Assembly (NCBI GenBank): GCA_038246575.1
Contig: JBBRVU010000001.1
Coordinates: 1-64,000, forward strand
Length of the DNA: 64,000 nt
Source of the DNA: JACCUZ01 sp038246575
Lineage (GTDB): Bacteria > Actinomycetota > Actinomycetes > JACCUZ01
Direction: 5' to 3'
Made by a program: the position numbers and the translations under genes. Positions 1 to 8,680 of this stretch are shown piece by piece; the stretch's first letter is position 1, and each line of letters starts with the position of its first letter. Below the pieces are notes generated by a model. The model was not told the DNA's origin and ran no database searches. It saw nothing but the letters and a program-made list of their open reading frames with translations.

Positions 1-17
1 GCGACCGACGGCGGGCG

Positions 18-629
18 TCAGCCCAGCTCATGCCGCATGGAGTCGATCACCGAGGCGATCGCCCAGGTGCGCGTGTGCCCGGGGGCTCCCAGCAGGATCT
101 CCATGCTGTAGCCATCCATCGTCCGGCAGGTGCGGTATGCGGTGTCCGCGGCGTTCGCGACGCGAAATGCTCCGGCCGCGCTGCCGGCCTCCAGGACCGC
201 CTCCAGCGCCGAAGCCCACGACTGGATGACCTCGACGAACCGACGCAGCGTCTCGCGATCGGTCGGGGGCCGTGCGACCAGCTGGGCCCACAGCTTCCAC
301 CGCACGTCGGCGTGGCCGCCAGGCAGGTACATCCGTACGAGGACGTCGACCGCCTGCCAGTGATCGGTGGCGCCGGCAAGCCGGCGGTCTCGGCGGACGG
401 CGAGGTCAGCCTCCCCCAGCAACAGCGTGTCGACCAGGATCTGGTCCCGCCGGCCGAAGTAGTAGAGGACGTGCCCGGTGCTCATGCCTGCTCGGTCAGC
501 GATGTCCTTGACCCGCACCCGGTCAGGACCGACCTCGGCGATGACCTCCATCGCGGCCTGCAGGACCTTGGCCCGGACCTGCGGCTTGGCCCACGTCGGC
601 CCGGAGTCGGCGCTGCGACCAGCTGGCAC
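18..629 (-). CDS. TetR/AcrR family transcriptional regulator
   Basis: A 203-aa repressor-type regulator. Residues about 17-65 form the TetR N-terminal helix-turn-helix, with the recognition region reading KDIADRAGMSTGHVLYYF. The C-terminal half is an all-helical ligand/dimerisation domain whose ligand cannot be read from sequence. The GTG start is supported by a GGAGGAG ribosome site a few bases upstream. The gene is divergent from an NCS1 permease, and a 15-bp palindrome lies between them at 654-668. It therefore probably represses itself and the permease until a nucleobase-like or related compound binds. The family is certain; the target is inferred from position. Confidence 0.9.
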   Translation of the reverse strand: MPAGRSADSGPTWAKPQVRAKVLQAAMEVIAEVGPDRVRVKDIADRAGMSTGHVLYYFGRRDQILVDTLLLGEADLAVRRDRRLAGATDHWQAVDVLVRMYLPGGHADVRWKLWAQLVARPPTDRETLRRFVEVIQSWASALEAVLEAGSAAGAFRVANAADTAYRTCRTMDGYSMEILLGAPGHTRTWAIASVIDSMRHELG

Positions 630-653
630 TTGTTCTCCTCCATCTTCTGTAAT

Positions 654-668
654 TAGAGCGGCACTCTA
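654..668. promoter_or_regulatory. Probable TetR operator (TAGAG-N5-CTCTA)
   Basis: The palindrome TAGAGCGGCACTCTA lies 25 bp before the TetR start and 56 bp before the permease start. Its length and symmetry fit a TetR-dimer site, and it is the only clear inverted repeat in this divergent intergenic region. Function is inferred. Confidence 0.55.
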
Positions 669-723
669 GACTCGCATTCAAAACGTGGCTTGCCTCCGTC
701 GTGGTGTGCGAACCGGAGGTGTC

Positions 724-2214
724 ATGAGCCGCAGCGAGGCTAGCAACGAGAGGGTCGCCGACCCCTACTCCGTCGAGGAGCACGGCGTCGACACCATCCC
801 CGAGTCGGAGCGGACGGCGCGGCCACGCGACGTGGTGGCCGTCATGTGGGGCGGGAACCTGGCGCTGTCCGTGGTCGTGTTCGGCTGGCTGCCCATCCTC
901 TACGGACTGGGCTGGTGGTCCGCGGTCGGCGCGATCGTTGCCGGCAACCTGCTGGGCAGCCTGGCGGTGGCCCCGCTGGTGCTCCTGGGTTATCGCTCCG
1001 GCACCAACAACTCAGTGAGCAGCGGGGCGTACTTCGGGGTCCGCGGTCGGCTCATCGCCTCCGCCATCGGCCTCCTCCTGACGCTCGGCTACCTGGCGCT
1101 GACCGTCTGGACGGGCGGGGAAGCCGCTGTGGGTGGTATCGGGCGGGTCATCGGCACAGCGCCCGACAACGCCGCGTACGCCTTGGGCTACATCGCCATC
1201 GCCGTGCTCGTGGGCGTCGTCGCCGTGTACGGGTTCCGGTGGCTCGTGCTGATCAACAAGGCGGTCATCCCGGTGGTTGGCCTCACTTTCCTGCTGTGCG
1301 TCGTCGCGCTGGCACCCCGGTTCGACGCCGGCTACCCCGGCACCCCTGATCAGTACGCGCTGGGGTCGTTCTGGCCGACCTGGCTGCTGGCTGCCCTCAC
1401 GGCCGGCGTGTCCGGTCCGATCTCGTACGTCACGCTCGTCGGCGACTGGACACGCTACGTCTCCCCGGGACGGCACCCGAGCCGCTCATTGCTGACCGCG
1501 GGTTGGGCAGGACTGTTCGTCGGGCTGCTGGTGCCCACGCTCTTCGGTGCTTTCGTGTCCGTGGCGGCGTTCGACCCGGACTCCTTCGTCGCCGGGCTGC
1601 TCCGTGAGGCACCGGGCTGGCTGCTGTTGCCGCTGCTCGTCACAGGCGTGGTCGGGAGTCTCGGCCAGGGCGGGCTCAACCTCTACAGCATGGGGCTCGA
1701 CCTCGACGCGATCTTCCCCCGCCTGACCCGCCTCCAGGCAACCGCCGTCGTCGCGGCCGGCGGCGCGGCGCTGGTCTTCCTGGGCAAGTTCGTGTGGGAT
1801 GCCGAGACGTCCGTGACGACGTTCGTCCTCGTGCTCACCTCGTTGGCGACCCCGTGGGCGACCATCACGCTGCTGGGCTATTGGCGGACGGGTGGCACGT
1901 TCGACGAGCCGTCACTGCAGGTGTTCAACCGGCGCGAGCGCGGGGGGGTCTACTGGTTCACCCGCGGCTGGAACCTCGACGCGACCGCTGCCTGGCTCGC
2001 CGGCGGGGTCGCCGGTCTCCTGTCCATCTCGACGACGTCCTACGAGGGTCCGGTCGCGGCGGCCTTGGGCGGCGTCGACCTCAGCGTCGTGACCTCCGCG
2101 GCGACGGCTGGTCTCGGCTACCTGGCTCTGGTCAGACTTCGCCCCCATGCGCACGCGCCGCACCTGGCGCGCACACGATCCGGCAAGGTCGACGAGAGTC
2201 GTCAACTCACCTGA
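724..2214 (+). CDS. NCS1-family purine/cytosine permease-like transporter
   Basis: A 496-aa inner-membrane transporter with about 12 hydrophobic segments. The order and length fit the nucleobase-cation-symport-1 family (cytosine, purine, allantoin or related substrates, driven by H+ or Na+). Typical stretches are the first helix region VMWGGNLALSVVVFGW and the later GDWTRYV segment. ATG 724 is chosen because GGAGGT lies just before it; an in-frame start at 685 lacks such a site. The 3' end overlaps the convergent homocysteine methyltransferase gene by 13 bp. The divergent TetR gene probably controls it. The exact substrate cannot be assigned. Confidence 0.88.
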   Translation: MSRSEASNERVADPYSVEEHGVDTIPESERTARPRDVVAVMWGGNLALSVVVFGWLPILYGLGWWSAVGAIVAGNLLGSLAVAPLVLLGYRSGTNNSVSSGAYFGVRGRLIASAIGLLLTLGYLALTVWTGGEAAVGGIGRVIGTAPDNAAYALGYIAIAVLVGVVAVYGFRWLVLINKAVIPVVGLTFLLCVVALAPRFDAGYPGTPDQYALGSFWPTWLLAALTAGVSGPISYVTLVGDWTRYVSPGRHPSRSLLTAGWAGLFVGLLVPTLFGAFVSVAAFDPDSFVAGLLREAPGWLLLPLLVTGVVGSLGQGGLNLYSMGLDLDAIFPRLTRLQATAVVAAGGAALVFLGKFVWDAETSVTTFVLVLTSLATPWATITLLGYWRTGGTFDEPSLQVFNRRERGGVYWFTRGWNLDATAAWLAGGVAGLLSISTTSYEGPVAAALGGVDLSVVTSAATAGLGYLALVRLRPHAHAPHLARTRSGKVDESRQLT

Positions 2215-3116
2215 CCTTGGGCCAACTCTTCCGCCAGCAGGCCGATGTCTGCCGCCGTGACCCGACAGCAGCCGCCGACGAAGACGGCGCCGGCCGTGAT
2301 CCACCGGCGAGCCGCTTCCGGTGAGACTCCCGGCCCGTCGCCACCCCAAGCACGTGCAGCCGCGTCCCAGCTCTCACCGCTGTTCGGGTACGCGACTGCC
2401 GGCTTGCCGCTCGCCGCCACGGCCGCTCGGACCAGCGGCTCCACGTGCTCCGGCGCGGTGCAGTTCACACCCACCGCCACCACCTGGTCGACATCGCGGG
2501 CGAGGGCGAACACCCGGCGGACGTCCTCACCACGTCTCGTGGTCGAGTCCGATGCGCAAGAGAGCGAGATCCACGCCCGGGTGCTGCCCGGCAGGTCTCG
2601 GAGCAGCTCGAGCAGGACGGTCACCTCCTGCTCGCTGGGGATGGTCTCGACCGCGAGCAGGTCGGCACCGGCGTCGGCCAGGACCTCCAGCCGCGGCCCG
2701 TGCGCGTCACGCAGCTGGGCGTCCGAGACGCCGTAGTCACCGTGATACTCCGACCCGTCAGCGAGCAACGCGCCGTAGGGACCCACGGACGCAGCCACCA
2801 GCCGTCGCGGCCCCCAGGGGACCTCGATCTCGACCTGTTCGGCCGCCTCACGGGCCACCAGCACGCTCGACCGCATCAGCTGCTCGGCGGCGGCGCGCGA
2901 GAGGCCGTGCGCGGCGAGATTCTCGAAACCCGCCTGGTAGCTCGCCGTCGTCGCGACCTCGGCTCCGGCGCGGAAGAAGGAGAGGTGGACCGCGCGCACG
3001 GCATCCGGGTCGTCGCGCAGCAGCCGGGCCGACCACAGGTCGTCGGACAGGTCGTGACCGGCGTGCTCGAGCTCGGTCGCCAGCCCGCCGTCGAGAAGCG
3101 TGAGAGAAGGGACCAC
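2202..3116 (-). CDS. mmuM: Homocysteine S-methyltransferase family protein
   Basis: A 304-aa cytoplasmic enzyme of the zinc-dependent homocysteine methyltransferase family, which makes methionine from homocysteine using S-methylmethionine or S-adenosylmethionine. The N-terminus has the family signature LLDGGLATELE. The three zinc cysteines are visible, one in VGVNCTAPEH and a pair in the near-terminal GGCCRV. The GTG start at 3116 is preceded 7 nt upstream by TAGACA, so the transcript is probably leaderless. Its start is only 36 bp from the divergent paaN start. The family is clear; methyl-donor preference is not visible. Confidence 0.88.
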   Translation of the reverse strand: MVPSLTLLDGGLATELEHAGHDLSDDLWSARLLRDDPDAVRAVHLSFFRAGAEVATTASYQAGFENLAAHGLSRAAAEQLMRSSVLVAREAAEQVEIEVPWGPRRLVAASVGPYGALLADGSEYHGDYGVSDAQLRDAHGPRLEVLADAGADLLAVETIPSEQEVTVLLELLRDLPGSTRAWISLSCASDSTTRRGEDVRRVFALARDVDQVVAVGVNCTAPEHVEPLVRAAVAASGKPAVAYPNSGESWDAAARAWGGDGPGVSPEAARRWITAGAVFVGGCCRVTAADIGLLAEELAQGQVS

Positions 3117-3119
3117 GAA

Positions 3120-3150
3120 GCCATGTCTACCGTGCGCGTTAGGTTGGCGC
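3120..3150. promoter_or_regulatory. Divergent pair of leaderless -10 elements (mmuM / paaN)
   Basis: On the minus strand TAGACA occupies 3129-3124 and ends 7 nt before the mmuM GTG. On the plus strand TAGGTT occupies 3140-3145 and ends 7 nt before the paaN ATG. The two -10 boxes are 10 bp apart, so RNA polymerase can hardly occupy both at once. Inferred from spacing only. Confidence 0.5.
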
Positions 3151-3152
3151 GC

Positions 3153-4835
3153 ATGACGACGGCAGCCAAATTGTTCAGCCAGCATCGCGACACCCTGACC
3201 CGGGCCCTGACTGCGATCCGCGAACGCAGCTACTGGTCGGCCTACGACGAGAGCCTGAAGGCCTACGGCGAGAACGGGACCCAGTCGGTCACCGACGGCA
3301 AGGTCGCGTTCGACTCCTACCTGGGCAAGCCGTTCCCGCTCGAGCAGACCGCGACCGACGGGGCGGTCGCCGGTGAGCGATCCCCGTACGGCATCGATCT
3401 CGGCGTCACCTACCCGCACGCCGACGTGGACCGGCTTCTCGAGGCCGCACAGGGCGCCATGGCGGACTGGCGCGACGCCGGACCCGATGCCCGGGCCGGC
3501 GTCGCGCTCGAGGTCCTGTCCCGGATCAACGCCCGCAGCCACGAGATGGCCCAGGCCGTGATGCACACCTCCGGTCAGGGATACGCCATGGCGTTCCAGG
3601 CCGGCGGACCGCACGCGCAGGACCGGGCCCTGGAAGCCATCGCCTACTCCTACGCGGAGATGACCCGGCACGCAGCGACCGCGACGTGGGAGAAGCCGCA
3701 GGGCAAGCGGCCGCCGGTGCGGATGACCAAGACCTTCACCGTCGTGCCCCGAGGCGTGGCGCTCGTGGTGGGGTGCAACACGTTCCCGACCTGGAACTCC
3801 TACCCGGGACTGTTCGCATCGCTGGTCACCGGGAACGCGGTCGTCGTCAAGCCGCATCCCAGGGCCGTGCTACCCCTGGCCATCACTGTCGCCATCACCC
3901 GGGAGGTCCTCGCCGAGGCCGGATTCTCCCCCGACCTGGTCACTCTTGCCCCCGAGCGGGCCGACGAGGGCCTGGCCAAGGTGCTTGCGGTGCGCCCCGA
4001 GATCAAGATCATCGATTACACGGGGTCCACCGGCTTCGGCACCTGGCTGGAGCGCAACGCCCACCAGGCCGCGGTGTTCACCGAGAAGGCGGGCGTCAAC
4101 ACCGTCGTCATCGACTCGACCGACGACTACCAGGGGATGCTCGCCAACCTGGCGTTCTCCCTCTCGCTCTACAGCGGTCAGATGTGCACGACCCCTCAGA
4201 ACCTGCTCATCCCACGCGACGGCCTCACCGCCGACGGGGTGCACAAGCGAGTCGAGGAGTTCGCCGCCGACCTGGCCGGCGCTGTCGACACTCTGCTCGG
4301 TGACGACGCCCGTGCGGTCGCCCTGCTCGGCGCCATCGTCAACGACGGCGTGCGGGAACGACTCGACCAGGCGGGATCCCACGGTCGCCCGGTGCTCAGG
4401 TCACGGGCCGTCGTCCATCCCGACTTCCCGGGCGCGACCGTGCGGACCCCCGCCGTGGTTCTGCTGGACGAGGCCGATCGGGACACCTATCTGCAGGAGT
4501 GCTTCGGGCCGGTGTCCTACATCGTCACGACCGACAGCACGAACGACTCGCTCGCGCTGATGCGCGACTCGGTGCAGCGGCACGGCGCGATCACGGCGGC
4601 CGTCTACTCGACCGACGACACGATCCTCGACGCGGCGGAGGGAGTTGCACTGCAGGCCGGAGTCGCCCTGTCGTGCAACCTCACCCAGACCGTCTACGTC
4701 AACCAGTCCGCTGCGTTCTCCGACTTTCACGCGACAGGCGCCAATCCCGCGGCGAACTCGGCACTGACCGACGCTGCCTACGTGGCCACCCGGTTCCGCA
4801 TCGTCCAGTCGCGGCGCCACCTCGAGGCTTCCTGA
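3153..4835 (+). CDS. paaN: PaaN-type phenylacetic acid degradation aldehyde dehydrogenase
   Basis: A 560-aa protein of the aldehyde-dehydrogenase-like PaaN family. It starts with the family's characteristic region LFSQHRDTLTRALTAIRERSYWS and carries an ALDH-like nucleotide-binding core (GCNTFPTWNSYPGLFAS, VVKPHPRAVLPLA, DYTGSTGFGTWLE) and the region SLYSGQMCTTPQNL with the likely catalytic Cys. PaaN members act in phenylacetyl-CoA catabolism by oxidising ring-opened semialdehyde intermediates. No other paa gene is in the window, so it is a stand-alone copy. ATG 3153 is preferred over ATG 3123 because a TAGGTT -10 ends 7 nt upstream of it. Confidence 0.85.
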   Translation: MTTAAKLFSQHRDTLTRALTAIRERSYWSAYDESLKAYGENGTQSVTDGKVAFDSYLGKPFPLEQTATDGAVAGERSPYGIDLGVTYPHADVDRLLEAAQGAMADWRDAGPDARAGVALEVLSRINARSHEMAQAVMHTSGQGYAMAFQAGGPHAQDRALEAIAYSYAEMTRHAATATWEKPQGKRPPVRMTKTFTVVPRGVALVVGCNTFPTWNSYPGLFASLVTGNAVVVKPHPRAVLPLAITVAITREVLAEAGFSPDLVTLAPERADEGLAKVLAVRPEIKIIDYTGSTGFGTWLERNAHQAAVFTEKAGVNTVVIDSTDDYQGMLANLAFSLSLYSGQMCTTPQNLLIPRDGLTADGVHKRVEEFAADLAGAVDTLLGDDARAVALLGAIVNDGVRERLDQAGSHGRPVLRSRAVVHPDFPGATVRTPAVVLLDEADRDTYLQECFGPVSYIVTTDSTNDSLALMRDSVQRHGAITAAVYSTDDTILDAAEGVALQAGVALSCNLTQTVYVNQSAAFSDFHATGANPAANSALTDAAYVATRFRIVQSRRHLEAS

Positions 4836-4942
4836 GACCCGAACAGACCGCAATCGGACGTTTCGCCGCCGGGGGGGCGGGCAGCGGGGGGTTCGCGTCA
4901 CCACCGACGCGTCCGCACGTTCGCCTGCTCATGGAGGTTCTT

Positions 4943-5791
4943 GTGTCCGGTCAAACGGTAAGTGCTGTCGACTGGCAGGGTGGGGTGTCAGATGCGTGGG
5001 CGACGATCGCCACGTTCGTGCCCAAGCTGCTCTTCTTCTTCATCGTCCTGGTCGTCGGGTACCTGTTGGCCAAGGTCCTGGCCAAGGTCGTCGACGGCAT
5101 CCTGGAGCGGGTCGGCTTCGACCGAGCCGTGGAGCGCGGTGGCATCCGCAAGGCGATGGCGAAGAGCAAGTACGACGCCTCCGACATCGTCGCGAAGCTC
5201 GTGAAGTACATCGTGCTGCTCTTCACGCTCGTCATCGCGTTCAACGTCTTCGGGCCGAACCCGATCAGTGATCTGCTGCAGCAGGTGATCGCCTTCCTGC
5301 CGAACCTGATCGTCGCGATCGTCATCATCGTGGTCGCCGCGGCAATCGCCAAGGCGGTCAAGGACCTGGTCGCGAACATGATGGGCGGCCTGTCCTACGG
5401 CAACGTCGTAGCGAACATCGCATCGGTATTCATCCTGTTTCTCGGTGTCGTTGCCGCGCTGAACCAGATCGGTGTCGCGACCACCGTCACGACACCCGTG
5501 TTGGTGACCATCCTCGCCACCCTCGGCGGCGTGATCATCGTCGGTGTCGGGGGCGGCCTCATCCGGCCCATGCAGGGCCGCTGGGAGCAGTGGCTGACCA
5601 GCGCCGAGCGCGAGACGGACAACATCAAGACCCAGGTCCGTCAGGGTGGTGGCGTCAAGGGTCAGGCCCAGAGCCTTGGGCAGGACTACCGCCAGGCCGC
5701 GACTCCCGACGACTCACGACGGACCGCCACGCCGGACCACGCGGACGTCAACCCGTCGGACGACCCGTCGCTGGAGACCCGCCGACTCTGA
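4943..5791 (+). CDS. MscS-like mechanosensitive channel family membrane protein (conserved TM-helix type)
   Basis: A 282-aa membrane protein with four or more hydrophobic helices. These include VPKLLFFFIVLVVGYLLAKVL and a glycine-rich pore-like segment. The order resembles the conserved TM-helix repeat family related to MscS channels rather than a full MscS with its cytosolic beta cage. The C-terminal 60 residues are hydrophilic, rich in Gln, Asp and Arg, and probably cytoplasmic. GTG 4943 is chosen because GGAGG at 4933-4937 stands 5 nt before it; an in-frame ATG at 4931 overlaps that site. A strong terminator follows at 5826-5855. Likely role is osmotic-stress or small-solute release, from family knowledge. 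Confidence 0.75.
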   Translation: MSGQTVSAVDWQGGVSDAWATIATFVPKLLFFFIVLVVGYLLAKVLAKVVDGILERVGFDRAVERGGIRKAMAKSKYDASDIVAKLVKYIVLLFTLVIAFNVFGPNPISDLLQQVIAFLPNLIVAIVIIVVAAAIAKAVKDLVANMMGGLSYGNVVANIASVFILFLGVVAALNQIGVATTVTTPVLVTILATLGGVIIVGVGGGLIRPMQGRWEQWLTSAERETDNIKTQVRQGGGVKGQAQSLGQDYRQAATPDDSRRTATPDHADVNPSDDPSLETRRL

Positions 5792-5825
5792 CCCAGGTCG
5801 GTCAGACGCCGCTCGACCGGTAGGA

Positions 5826-5855
5826 GAGCCGGACCGCCTGGGGGCGGTCCGGCTC
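5826..5855 (+). terminator. Strong stem-loop terminator after the MscS-like gene
   Basis: Perfect 13-bp arms (GAGCCGGACCGCC and its complement) enclose a 4-nt loop TGGG and end 64 bp after the stop codon. Only a weak T run (TTCC) follows, which is common for actinobacterial terminators. Confidence 0.8.
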
Positions 5856-5964
5856 TTCCATGTCCCCGAGGAACGCGTCGGCCTACGTCCTGGAGGATCG
5901 GCGCAACCGGTCGCGGGACCGGCGCGCGGTGTGTGGCCCCGGCGCCGCGGGGTATTTGCTGCGC

Positions 5965-6555
5965 ATGCCCAGCAGCATCGGCCGCCTCACGGCCCTCGAT
6001 CACGACCGGATGCAGCGTCTGGTGCGCCGGGCTTGCGCGTCGGGACCGAGCCAGCAGCGTTGGCGTGACGAGCTGGTGCTTCTGGTGCGGGCGCACCTGG
6101 CAGCCGAGCGAGCACTTCTGACGCATGACCTGATCAGCAAGGCGGGCGACGATGCTGTGCACGCTCTCGCCGAGCTGCCCCGACTGAACGCCGATCTCGA
6201 GCAGGCAGTCGAGGAGATGGCCGTGCTCGCGATCGACTCGGACAAGTTGGGCAGCGCCTGCGACAACATCGCCCGCGCGCTGGCCGTCCATGCCGAGGTC
6301 CTCGGCACCCAGGTTCTCCGACCGCTCGAGCAGTCCGTGGCCCGCAAGGAGGTTCGGCGCCTCGGAGGGGCCTACTCCGAAGGCCGGGACCGGGCCCTCC
6401 GCGCGGAGGGAGCCAACGAACCGACGCCTCGTCGGCTGGACCTCTCCCGGGCAGAGCTGTACGAGCTGGCCAAGAAGGCCGGCATCGAGGGCCGCTCGGC
6501 CATGAGTCGCCGCGACCTGATCGCGGAGCTGCAGAGGCGCCAGCAGGCGGGTTAG
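5965..6555 (+). CDS. Hemerythrin-like helical protein with C-terminal SAP/Rho-N-like domain
   Basis: A 196-aa cytoplasmic protein. Residues about 8-135 are helical with histidines and acidic residues spaced as in hemerythrin HHE domains: the early DHDRM, then HLAAE, HALAE and HAEVLG. The usual second Glu of the HxxxE(E) motifs is missing, so iron binding is plausible but not assured. The last 40 residues (LDLSRAELYELAKKAGIEG...MSRRDLIAELQ) look like a SAP or Rho-N helix-extended-helix nucleic-acid-binding module. ATG 5965 is chosen because the longer reading upstream is unlike a protein and TATTTG ends 6 nt before it. Its role might be oxygen or redox sensing linked to nucleic acid; this is inference. 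Confidence 0.6.
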   Translation: MPSSIGRLTALDHDRMQRLVRRACASGPSQQRWRDELVLLVRAHLAAERALLTHDLISKAGDDAVHALAELPRLNADLEQAVEEMAVLAIDSDKLGSACDNIARALAVHAEVLGTQVLRPLEQSVARKEVRRLGGAYSEGRDRALRAEGANEPTPRRLDLSRAELYELAKKAGIEGRSAMSRRDLIAELQRRQQAG

Positions 6556-6677
6556 GGGCGTCGACCCAGGCCCGGATAGGGCCGCCCAGCACGTCAAGTC
6601 CGTCGTCTCCGGCGCCGACGCTAGTCAGGACGCCTCGACGCGGGGCGCGCACTGACGACGACAAGGACGACCTGCCC

Positions 6678-7982
6678 GTGCGAGGCGGCTGGCGACGATC
6701 ACGGCCCGCGGACCGACGACGGCTGCTCACCACGGCCCTCGTCAGCCCGCTGCTCGCGGTCGCCCTGGTGGGGGGCGCCGCCCCCGCCACGTACGCCCAG
6801 TCCTCGGCACCGTCGAGCACCGGCGTCGACACCGACCTCGACGCGATCATCGCCCAGGTCCGGGACGAGCTCGGCGAGTCCAGCGAGGCCATGGTGCGCG
6901 CAGCGGCCGACCTGCGCCTGGCCGACGCCGCCCTGCCGGGCGCCCGCGAGACGGCGGCCCATGCTCGAGCGCTGCTGGCTACCGCAACCCGTCGCCAGGA
7001 AGAAACGGCCAACCTGCGGGGCCAGGCCCAGGTGCAGCTCGTGCTCAGCACTCAGGAGGCCGAGGCCTCGGCCCCCGCGGTTGCCGAACAGCAGACCCGC
7101 ATCGGCCGGCTGGCCCGGGAGGCCTACCAGAGCTCGGGATCGCTCAGCGGCCTCTCTGTCCTGCTCGAGGCCCGCTCCCCCGCGGACTTCGCCGAGCGGC
7201 TCGCATCGCTGCAGACCCTCGCGTCGAGCCAGCGCTCGGTGCTCGACGACCTGGCAACGGTGCAGGAGTCCTACGGCAGCCAGGTCGAGGGACTCGAGCA
7301 GGTCCGCGACTCGCTGGCCACGGCCGACGAGCAGGCCCAACGCGAGCTGGCCGCGGTCCGGATCCTCGAGTCGACGGCGAGAGCCTCGGAGGAGACGGTC
7401 TCCCGACTTGTCGCCACCCGCGCTGCGGCCCTGGAGGCCGCTCGAGCTGCACAAGCCGCTGACGACGCCGCCACCGCGAGGCGGCAGTCGGTCTCGGGTG
7501 AGCTGCAGGCCCGCCTCGCCGCGCGGGCCCGAGCCGAAGCCGGGGCTGCCGGCGAGCAGGACGGGACGTCAGTCGCCCCGGTCCGCGGAACACTGGCCTG
7601 GCCGGTTGTCGGGCGGTTGTCGTCGCCGTTCGGCATGCGCGTGCACCCGATCACCGGCATCTACAAGCTGCACACTGGTCAGGACATCAGCGCACCGTGC
7701 GGCACCCCGATCAAGGCGGCCCGAGCCGGCGTCGTCACCGATGCGGGGTGGAACAGCGCCTACGGTTGGCGCACCGTGATCTCGCACGGCGTGGTCGACG
7801 GGGTCCTGCTGACCACCACCTACAACCATCAGCCAGACCTCGGGGTCTCGGTCGGGCAGCAGGTGACGACCGGCCAGGTGATCGGCAGGGTCGGCTCCAC
7901 CGGCTACTCCACCGGCTGTCACCTGCACTTCGAGCTCTACGTCAACTCCAGCTTCGTCGACCCGATCCCCTGGCTGGCCTGA
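6678..7982 (+). CDS. Secreted M23-family peptidoglycan endopeptidase with coiled coil
   Basis: A 434-aa exported protein. An Arg-rich N-terminus and the hydrophobic segment LLTTALVSPLLAVALVGGA form a signal peptide ending near ATYAQ. Residues about 45-290 are a long Ala/Glu/Arg-rich coiled coil like that of EnvC or RipA-type hydrolases. The C-terminal 120 residues are a lysostaphin-fold M23 metallopeptidase with zinc ligands in HTGQD and HLHFEL, so the site looks intact. It should cut peptide cross-links in the cell wall, probably at division. The gene starts with GTG and its last 46 bp overlap the convergent glycosyltransferase gene. Confidence 0.9.
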   Translation: MRGGWRRSRPADRRRLLTTALVSPLLAVALVGGAAPATYAQSSAPSSTGVDTDLDAIIAQVRDELGESSEAMVRAAADLRLADAALPGARETAAHARALLATATRRQEETANLRGQAQVQLVLSTQEAEASAPAVAEQQTRIGRLAREAYQSSGSLSGLSVLLEARSPADFAERLASLQTLASSQRSVLDDLATVQESYGSQVEGLEQVRDSLATADEQAQRELAAVRILESTARASEETVSRLVATRAAALEAARAAQAADDAATARRQSVSGELQARLAARARAEAGAAGEQDGTSVAPVRGTLAWPVVGRLSSPFGMRVHPITGIYKLHTGQDISAPCGTPIKAARAGVVTDAGWNSAYGWRTVISHGVVDGVLLTTTYNHQPDLGVSVGQQVTTGQVIGRVGSTGYSTGCHLHFELYVNSSFVDPIPWLA

Positions 7983-8680
7983 CGGCTCAGGTCGAGCAGG
8001 TGGTCCGCAAAGCCCCCACTTGCCCGGCCCGCGCTGCGCGCACTCGTGACCACCGGGATGTCCGGCGTCTTGACGACCCGCCGGTGAGCCAGCGCTGCGG
8101 CGAGCGCGACGTCCTCGTCGCGGTCCAGGTCGCTGAAGCCCCCGGCCGCCACGTACGCCTCCGCCCCGAAGCCGACGTTGGCGCCGTGCACGTGCGAGTG
8201 CCCGTCGTAAGGCCGGTAGCTGGCCCTCCACCGCGCCTCGACGTGGGCCGGGTGCTCGGACCAGTCGAGAACGTCGACAGTGCCCAGCACGACGTCGGCC
8301 CCGTCCCTCGCAAGCTGGACCTGGTGCGTGAGCCAGTCCACCGGGACCCGAGAGTCCGCATCCGTGGTGGCCAACCACAGCTCGGACCGCGCGACCCGGC
8401 TGGCGGCGAGCACCTGCCGGAAGCCTGCGGCCCGCGCCGGACCGACACCCCCCGCTGCCACGTCCAGGGTGCGCACTCCGGGGTACTTCGCCGCCACCTC
8501 GCCGCTGCCGTCCGTGCACCCGTCCAGGACGACGACGATGTCGACCGGGAGATCCGCCCCCTCGATCACACCGTCCAGGGCCGCCACGGCCATGGCAAGT
8601 CCGTCCAGGCAACTGCCCAGCAGCACCTCCTCGTCCCGGACGGGCACAACCACCCCGATGGCGCGGACGACACGGGTCAT
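7937..8680 (-). CDS. Family 2 glycosyltransferase
   Basis: A 247-aa GT-A fold enzyme. Residues 8-13 (GVVVPV) open the first strand, VVVLDGCTDGS holds the nucleotide-sugar-binding aspartate, and ATTDADSRVP is the DxD-like metal site. It carries no membrane segments, so it acts in the cytosol or peripherally on the membrane. It is last in a four-gene operon, starts inside the stop of the methyltransferase gene (ATGA), and its stop overlaps the M23 peptidase gene. With an upstream deacetylase and methyltransferase it probably builds or modifies a glycoconjugate. The acceptor is unknown. Confidence 0.85.
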   Translation of the reverse strand: MTRVVRAIGVVVPVRDEEVLLGSCLDGLAMAVAALDGVIEGADLPVDIVVVLDGCTDGSGEVAAKYPGVRTLDVAAGGVGPARAAGFRQVLAASRVARSELWLATTDADSRVPVDWLTHQVQLARDGADVVLGTVDVLDWSEHPAHVEARWRASYRPYDGHSHVHGANVGFGAEAYVAAGGFSDLDRDEDVALAAALAHRRVVKTPDIPVVTSARSAGRASGGFADHLLDLSRQASQGIGSTKLELT

